This document shows positions 60,571 to 64,000 of a DNA stretch of 64,000 nt, in pieces. This stretch comes from Flavobacteriaceae bacterium UBA3591 (lineage in GTDB: Bacteria > Bacteroidota > Bacteroidia > Flavobacteriales > Flavobacteriaceae): NCBI GenBank assembly GCA_002375695.1, contig DFMO01000010.1:135328-199327 (forward strand), given 5' to 3'. The position numbers were made by a program, and so were the translations under genes. Positions within the stretch are counted from its first letter, which is position 1. The number at the start of each line of letters is the position of its first letter. Below the pieces are notes generated by a model. It saw only the letters and a program-made list of their open reading frames with translations, was not told the origin of the DNA and did not search any database.

Positions 60571-61014
60571 TTAGGTGTTGTTATTATTTTTTGTTTTTAC
60601 CATTTTTCGATTGTAATATCCCATAACCAAATTAATGATAACAATTAATCCAGTAGTGGCGGCTAATTCAATATACATACTTAGTCCGGCCAGACATCCT
60701 AATGCGGCACTACACCAAATAGCGGCTGCAGTGGCAATTCCAGAAACGTGGTTTTTTCGTTTTATGATGACTCCTGCGCCTAAAAACCCTACGCCAACTA
60801 CCACTTGGCCAGTAATTCGGGAAAAGTCTACATAATCTAAGTTTGCGTATTGAAAAGATATTCCAATAAAAACGGAAGCGCCTAAAGCAACTAGAGCATA
60901 TGTTTTTAAACCCGCATTTTTATTCTTCATTTGCCTTTCTATGCCCACACAAACACCAGCAATGGCGGCTAAAACTATGTTTAAGATAAATTGTGTTTCA
61001 GAGAGTGGTTCCAT
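60571..61014 (-). CDS. MgtC/SapB family membrane protein
   Basis: 147-residue inner-membrane protein with about four hydrophobic segments. MgtC-family hallmarks are GVCVGIERQMKNKNAGLKTY, VALGASVFIGIS and the glycine-rich GQVVVGVGFLGAGVII, then GIATAAAIWCSAALG. It lacks the C-terminal ACT-like soluble domain of Salmonella MgtC. Its role in this operon is unclear; MgtC-type proteins modulate ATP synthase or phosphate/Mg2+ homeostasis in some bacteria. Confidence 0.9.
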   Translation of the reverse strand: MEPLSETQFILNIVLAAIAGVCVGIERQMKNKNAGLKTYALVALGASVFIGISFQYANLDYVDFSRITGQVVVGVGFLGAGVIIKRKNHVSGIATAAAIWCSAALGCLAGLSMYIELAATTGLIVIINLVMGYYNRKMVKTKNNNNT

Positions 61015-61021
61015 AGGCTAA

Positions 61022-61693
61022 TTATACTTTGTTGTGAAACGGGCACTTCCAAGCTTCGCCTACATTTCTACCGCTATACTGACGTGCTTCGCTACTTTCG
61101 CCAAAGTCTTCCAGCACCGGATTTACAGAGCCTTGCAATTCTTTATCGCGCTCTCTAATTTTATCTCGTACATTTTTATAAACGCCCATTTCTCTCAATT
61201 TTTCAAACTGAGAGTGTAAGTTAAATACTAAAGTTGTGTAGGGAGCACGGCGAGCCATACGTGAAGCCTTGGGGTGCAATCCAACTACATAAAATGCTTT
61301 CCCTGCTAGACTAAAACTGAAATTTGAATCTTCGGGGTCTGAGCTTACATTCTCATCCCAAGTAACCGTGTCTAAATTATGTAAAAACTGAAGTTGTTGC
61401 CACAATAGCTTTTCAAATTCTATTTCGCTTACAACTTCGGTTTCTGGGAAAACGGCAATAAACGACTCGAATTCTTTATTGTCGAAATTGTAATTTTCTA
61501 CATAATGAGTCAAATCTGCTAAAAGGGCTTTTGCAGTTTTAATACTTCCTAGTTTGTCGTAATAATTAATACTGTATTTATCCATAGAGAAAACAGTATT
61601 AGCCATTATACACGGATGGTCCTTTTTTAAAATAAAATCTCTAAAAGCGTCATTTATTGTATTTAATGTATTTGATTGTTTTGAAGATGCCAT
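61022..61693 (-). CDS. YqcI/YcgG family heme N-hydroxylase homologue (GntA-like)
   Basis: 223-residue protein of the YqcI/YcgG family, whose studied members (GntA, DcsA type) are heme enzymes that N-hydroxylate guanidino groups such as arginine. Conserved parts: ILKKDHPCIMANTVF at the start, VGLHPKASRMARRAPYTTLV, VFNLHSQFEKLREMG, EDFGESSEARQYSGRN and the terminal WKCPFH, with Cys and His. It is first in the operon, 7 bases before mgtC, with a perfect palindrome in its promoter region. The substrate is not known here. Confidence 0.87.
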   Translation of the reverse strand: MASSKQSNTLNTINDAFRDFILKKDHPCIMANTVFSMDKYSINYYDKLGSIKTAKALLADLTHYVENYNFDNKEFESFIAVFPETEVVSEIEFEKLLWQQLQFLHNLDTVTWDENVSSDPEDSNFSFSLAGKAFYVVGLHPKASRMARRAPYTTLVFNLHSQFEKLREMGVYKNVRDKIRERDKELQGSVNPVLEDFGESSEARQYSGRNVGEAWKCPFHNKV

Positions 61694-61716
61694 AATTTTT
61701 TTTTGAAAGTTAAAAA

Positions 61717-61732
61717 TTACAACCGGTTGTAA
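61717..61732. promoter_or_regulatory. Perfect 16-bp palindrome, candidate operator
   Basis: TTACAACCGGTTGTAA lies 24-39 bases upstream of the GntA-like ATG (61693). A minus-strand -7-like TAACTTTC (61712-61705, one mismatch to TAnnTTTG) follows immediately, so a protein bound here would sit in the promoter spacer. Confidence 0.6.
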
Positions 61733-61786
61733 GGGTGCGATTATGAATTCATTAAATACATTTTAGAACAGATTTAACAACTTAAA

Positions 61787-61796
61787 CACATATGTG
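61787..61796. promoter_or_regulatory. Perfect 10-bp palindrome CACATATGTG
   Basis: Second palindrome of the divergent control region, flanked by AA on the left and TT two bases out on the right. It lies about 94 bases upstream of the GntA-like start and 73 bases before the small ORF at 61869. It may be a chance AT-rich palindrome. Confidence 0.3.
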
Positions 61797-61824
61797 CTTT
61801 AATTACAAGAATTATGCAATGGAT

Positions 61825-61844
61825 TATTTCATAATTATGAAATA
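61825..61844. promoter_or_regulatory. Perfect 20-bp palindrome, candidate operator
   Basis: TATTTCATAATTATGAAATA is fully self-complementary and ends 24 bases before the ATG of the small ORF. A dimeric regulator binding here could act on the plus-strand unit. Confidence 0.5.
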
Positions 61845-61868
61845 TCACAAATTTTTTACCCACTACAC

Positions 61869-62057
61869 ATGAATTTGTTATTAAAACAACTGGAGGTTGC
61901 TATTTTTAATCGTTTTGTGAATAATTTTTTTAAAAATGATAATATTATACTGCTGTGGATCTGGTATTTAGGAAATTTTGAAAGCTTAGTTGAAGTTTTC
62001 GTAATATTTTTAACAATAGGGTTAATCGGAGTCTGTAAAACTTCAAAAAATCGATGA
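61869..62057 (+). CDS. Possible small membrane protein, uncertain
   Basis: 62-residue ORF beginning MNLLLKQLEVAIFNRF with a hydrophobic segment around residues 30-52 (LLWIWYLGN and LVEVFVIFLTIGLIGV). It is not recognised. In its favour, a good terminator begins two bases after its stop codon and a 20-bp palindrome lies just before its start. Against it: short length, no clear -7 box and high AT content. Confidence 0.35.
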   Translation: MNLLLKQLEVAIFNRFVNNFFKNDNIILLWIWYLGNFESLVEVFVIFLTIGLIGVCKTSKNR

Positions 62058-62059
62058 AA

Positions 62060-62090
62060 TGCACTTTTTACAAGATAAAGTGCACTTTTT
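62060..62090 (+). terminator. Terminator after the small ORF
   Basis: Stem TGCACTTT with AAAGTGCA and a loop of nine, followed by CTTTTTC. The T-rich side is only on the plus strand, so a plus-strand transcript ends here; the small ORF at 61869 is the only candidate gene upstream. Confidence 0.75.
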
Positions 62091-62091
62091 C

Positions 62092-62122
62092 TTTGGAAAA
62101 CTGAGATTAATATTTATCTTTG
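62092..62122 (+). promoter_or_regulatory. Consensus Bacteroidota promoter
   Basis: TTTG (62092-62095), a spacer of exactly 19 bases, then TATCTTTG (62115-62122). Both elements match consensus fully; this is the best promoter in the window. It drives the secreted protein gene at 62145 with a leader of about 15 bases. Confidence 0.85.
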
Positions 62123-62144
62123 ACGACAGTTAAAGACAAAAGGA

Positions 62145-62711
62145 TTGAATTTTAGTATTTCACATATCACTTTTAAAAAGCAACAATTAGTGTTGTTAAT
62201 AATAGGTGTGTTTGGATTATTTTTTGGAAATTCAAACTTACAAGCACAACAGGCTACCACTACTATTAATTTAGTTTTAAACGATGTTATTGCTATCGAT
62301 CCCGAGAGTGCTGCAAATGGAGGTAATGTTAATTTTAATTATGAGGATATTCACGATTACAACTCTGAAAAGACCAACAACGTTCCAAATAGTTTAATTA
62401 TAACATTTTCAAAACCATTCGATTTAAAAGTTAGAGCCAATGGAACACACTTTGAAAACGGTTCAAATAGTATCCCTGTAGATGTGTTAACTGTTAAGTT
62501 AAACGAGAGCTCGAGTATTGAAGGTAATTCGGCACCCGTGGTTTTATCAACTTCCGATCAAGTTTTAATATCGGGTGTTGGTAGTGGGAGTAAACTTAAT
62601 CTCGACTTAGATTACATAATTCCACAAGAAAGATCGTCTTCTTCAGATATATTAGGAAAACCTTCTGGCAGCTATACGCAACAAGTTACCTATACTGCCA
62701 CAGCTTTATAA
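62145..62711 (+). CDS. Small secreted beta-rich surface protein, paralogue A
   Basis: 188-residue exported protein of unknown function. The start is TTG: the frame has an upstream stop at 62121 and no ATG. After a signal peptide ending LQAQ comes a beta-rich domain (TTTINLVLNDVIAIDPES, DLKVRANGTHFENGSNSIPV, LNLDLDYIIP) and the C-terminal RSSSSDILGKP followed by SYTQQVTYTATAL. The same pattern and C-terminus occur in the gene at 63048. It resembles DUF4402-type or WxL-like surface proteins or pilins. A chaperone-like gene lies downstream. Confidence 0.75.
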   Translation: MNFSISHITFKKQQLVLLIIGVFGLFFGNSNLQAQQATTTINLVLNDVIAIDPESAANGGNVNFNYEDIHDYNSEKTNNVPNSLIITFSKPFDLKVRANGTHFENGSNSIPVDVLTVKLNESSSIEGNSAPVVLSTSDQVLISGVGSGSKLNLDLDYIIPQERSSSSDILGKPSGSYTQQVTYTATAL

Positions 62712-63047
62712 ACTTAGTTCTTCTACATTGTGTAAAGTAATTGTTTAAATAACTACAATTTGTAGTTATTTTACACAGTTTATGGTTCAATTTTGCTTTT
62801 TTCTCAAAAAATTAGCCAGCCTCAAACTTTAAAAAATAAAGTTTAGTTTGCTCGTTACCTATAGTCTTTATAGGGTATAAACAATTATTTTCACTATCTC
62901 ATAATAGTCAATATTTAGGTTTTGTAGTTATTTTACTACACGCAGTTACAACTTCTACTACAAAGAAAACTGCAAACGCGTTATATATTTGCATTGTCAA
63001 AACAACGAAACGACAATTTTAAAATATAAACCTCAAATCTTACTATT
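62712..63047 (+). other. 336-base region between the two surface-protein paralogues
   Basis: No ORF. It contains an AT-rich hairpin AAATAACTACAA/TTGTAGTTATTT (about 62747-62771) flanked by TGTGTA and TACACA, a possible weak terminator for paralogue A. A 16-base word TTTGTAGTTATTTTAC occurs twice (62759-62774 and 62921-62936). A second hairpin is AAACTTTA/TAAAGTTT near 62825-62845. The second repeat lies about 50 bases before the -7 box of paralogue B, so it may be an operator. Confidence 0.5.
62984..62991 (+). promoter_or_regulatory. -7 box for paralogue B
   Basis: TATATTTG is an exact TAnnTTTG match, 56 bases before the ATG at 63048. No TTTG is found at the -33 position, unlike the promoter of paralogue A, which suggests activator-dependent transcription. 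Confidence 0.55.
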
Positions 63048-63575
63048 ATGAAAAACCTATTTATCATCTCAACTTTAGCTCTTGGAGTATTCTTTTTTGG
63101 AACTAACAACGCACAAGCACAGTCTACTGGAACAACTACTGTAAACCTTACTTTATCTGATGTAATTTCACTTGAAACTTCGGCTGCAGAAGTTAACTTT
63201 GTGTACGATACTGCTGAAGCGTATAACACAGATCAAGAGTATACTGTAGAGGATAACATTAAAGTTACTTCAAATAAAAACTTCGATATTTCTGTAAAAG
63301 CTAACGGCGCTAACTTTACAGATGGAACAAACAACATTCCTGTAGGAGTTCTTGATATTACTGCTGTTGCAGGTGGTACAATGGGTGGAACACCAACAAC
63401 TGTTACTTTAAGTACTACAGACCAAGATATTAACACTAATGCTGCATTAGGTAGTGAGTTAACACTAGATGTAAACTACAAAATTCCTGCTACAAGATCA
63501 TCTTCTTCTGATATCTTAGGAAAGCCAGCTGCTTCTTATACTCAAGAAGTTACCTACACAGCAACTGCACTATAA
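63048..63575 (+). CDS. Small secreted beta-rich surface protein, paralogue B
   Basis: 175-residue exported protein related to the gene at 62145. A signal peptide (MKNLFIISTLALGVFFFGT... ending AQAQ) is followed by TTTVNLTLSDVISLETS, FDISVKANGANFTDGTNNIP, LTLDVNYKIPATRSSSSDIL and the C-terminal KPAASYTQEVTYTATAL. The conserved C-terminal strand could be a polymerisation or anchoring element. A strong terminator follows. Function unknown. Confidence 0.78.
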   Translation: MKNLFIISTLALGVFFFGTNNAQAQSTGTTTVNLTLSDVISLETSAAEVNFVYDTAEAYNTDQEYTVEDNIKVTSNKNFDISVKANGANFTDGTNNIPVGVLDITAVAGGTMGGTPTTVTLSTTDQDINTNAALGSELTLDVNYKIPATRSSSSDILGKPAASYTQEVTYTATAL

Positions 63576-63596
63576 GCAACATATTTAACTAAAATT

Positions 63597-63640
63597 GATT
63601 CCCTAAATTACATTTTTAGTGTAATTTCGGGAATCTTTTT
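63597..63640 (+). terminator. Terminator after paralogue B
   Basis: Stem GATTCCCTAAATTACA with TGTAATTTCGGGAATC (16 bp, one mismatch), loop TTTTTAG or similar, followed by a T-run. As a terminator it would make the surface protein far more abundant than the downstream chaperone. Confidence 0.92.
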
Positions 63641-63664
63641 TATTAACGCCCATTTCAAACTACT

Positions 63665-64000
63665 ATGAGTGCATACTTAAAATTTTCAATAGCTTTTGTT
63701 TTAATTGCTTTTTGCAGTTTTCAAGGATTTTCTCAAGGTATTTCTATGTCGCCAACACGGATTTTCTTTACAGGCGCACCGGGCGAAACGGTAACTAAAA
63801 CTGTTACCATTGGAAATAGTTCAGACGCTGAATATATTTTTAGTGTTAATATGAAAGATTGGCACCGCGAAGAAAGTGGCAATAAAGTCTATTTTGAAGT
63901 GGGGAGTTTAAAAAACTCGAATGCAAAATGGATTTCTACTGCCGAAACTACGGTTAGTGTGCCGCCAAAATCGACAATAGAGGTAGTAGTAACTATGGCA
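63665..64000 (+). CDS. Chaperone-like secreted protein (PapD/DUF916-like), 3' end outside window
   Basis: The first 112 codons of an ORF still open at the window edge (not terminated). A signal peptide ends around FSQ. It continues with ISMSPTRIFFTGAPGETVTK, then TVTIGNSSDAEYIFSVNMKDW, and ends with VPPKSTIEVVVTMA. This immunoglobulin-like pattern (SPTR...PG...V.N.S) resembles the N-domain of PapD-type pilus chaperones and of DUF916 proteins that pair with WxL proteins. It probably serves the two upstream secreted proteins. Confidence 0.65.
   Translation, partial: MSAYLKFSIAFVLIAFCSFQGFSQGISMSPTRIFFTGAPGETVTKTVTIGNSSDAEYIFSVNMKDWHREESGNKVYFEVGSLKNSNAKWISTAETTVSVPPKSTIEVVVTMA

Noticed and set aside
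1..64000. tRNA, rRNA, CRISPR array, insertion sequence, prophage or replication origin
   Set aside because: Looked for in all intergenic regions; no cloverleaf, repeat-spacer array, transposase, phage gene or DnaA-box cluster was seen.

Overview
The window reads as chromosomal DNA of a marine-type member of the Flavobacteriaceae (phylum Bacteroidota). The evidence is the ribosomal protein sequences and gene order, the AT-rich composition, and the near absence of Shine-Dalgarno sequences. Promoters have the Bacteroidota form TAnnTTTG, sometimes with TTTG about 19 bp upstream. Two proteins end in type IX secretion sorting domains, and the peptidases include S46 dipeptidyl-peptidases. Genus and species cannot be fixed by eye. 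The rplC gene is cut by the left edge and a chaperone-like gene by the right edge. No rRNA, tRNA, CRISPR array, insertion sequence or prophage was seen.

1-13.9 kb is the S10-spc-alpha ribosomal protein cluster: rplC to rplQ, with secY, infA and rpoA. It includes rpmD and rpmJ, which are very short. A strong terminator-like hairpin separates rpsK from rpsD, and a weaker one lies between rpoA and rplQ. 14-19 kb holds carA, eno, citrate synthase and an arginine deiminase/DDAH-like hydrolase, most of them separated by clear terminators. 19-25.3 kb is a peptide-use unit: a secreted DPP IV-like peptidase, two POT peptide transporters and a thioredoxin-like protein.

25-32 kb has, on the minus strand, ComEC, an NlpC/P60 lipoprotein, LpxB and Ddl; a PASTA protein and an RluD-type pseudouridine synthase run the other way. 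32-40 kb has a type IX-secreted beta-propeller protein, an S46 peptidase with a Gly specificity residue, a DUF808 membrane protein and a TonB receptor with heme-receptor motifs. 40-50.3 kb is a signalling and housekeeping stretch: STAS protein, PAS histidine kinase, single-domain response regulator, flavin reductase-like protein, small DUF proteins, a HipA-like kinase with DUF3037, a K+/H+ antiporter, YaaA and a uracil-DNA-glycosylase-like protein.

50.7-60 kb holds a 1162-residue secreted multidomain protein with an internal duplication, an M3 peptidase, a second S46 peptidase (Arg specificity residue), an atypical Gre factor and a DUF305 membrane protein. 60-62 kb is a compact operon of a YqcI/YcgG (GntA-like) heme N-hydroxylase homologue, an MgtC/SapB membrane protein and a DUF1989 protein. 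Its control region contains perfect palindromes. 62.1-64 kb has two paralogous small secreted beta-rich proteins followed by a PapD/DUF916-like chaperone gene that runs off the window.

The best candidates for something new are the paired surface-protein/chaperone locus at the right edge and the GntA-like/MgtC/DUF1989 operon. Secondary points are a possible small RNA near 39.8 kb, a hairpin just before the comEC start codon, and the S46 pair with complementary predicted specificity.
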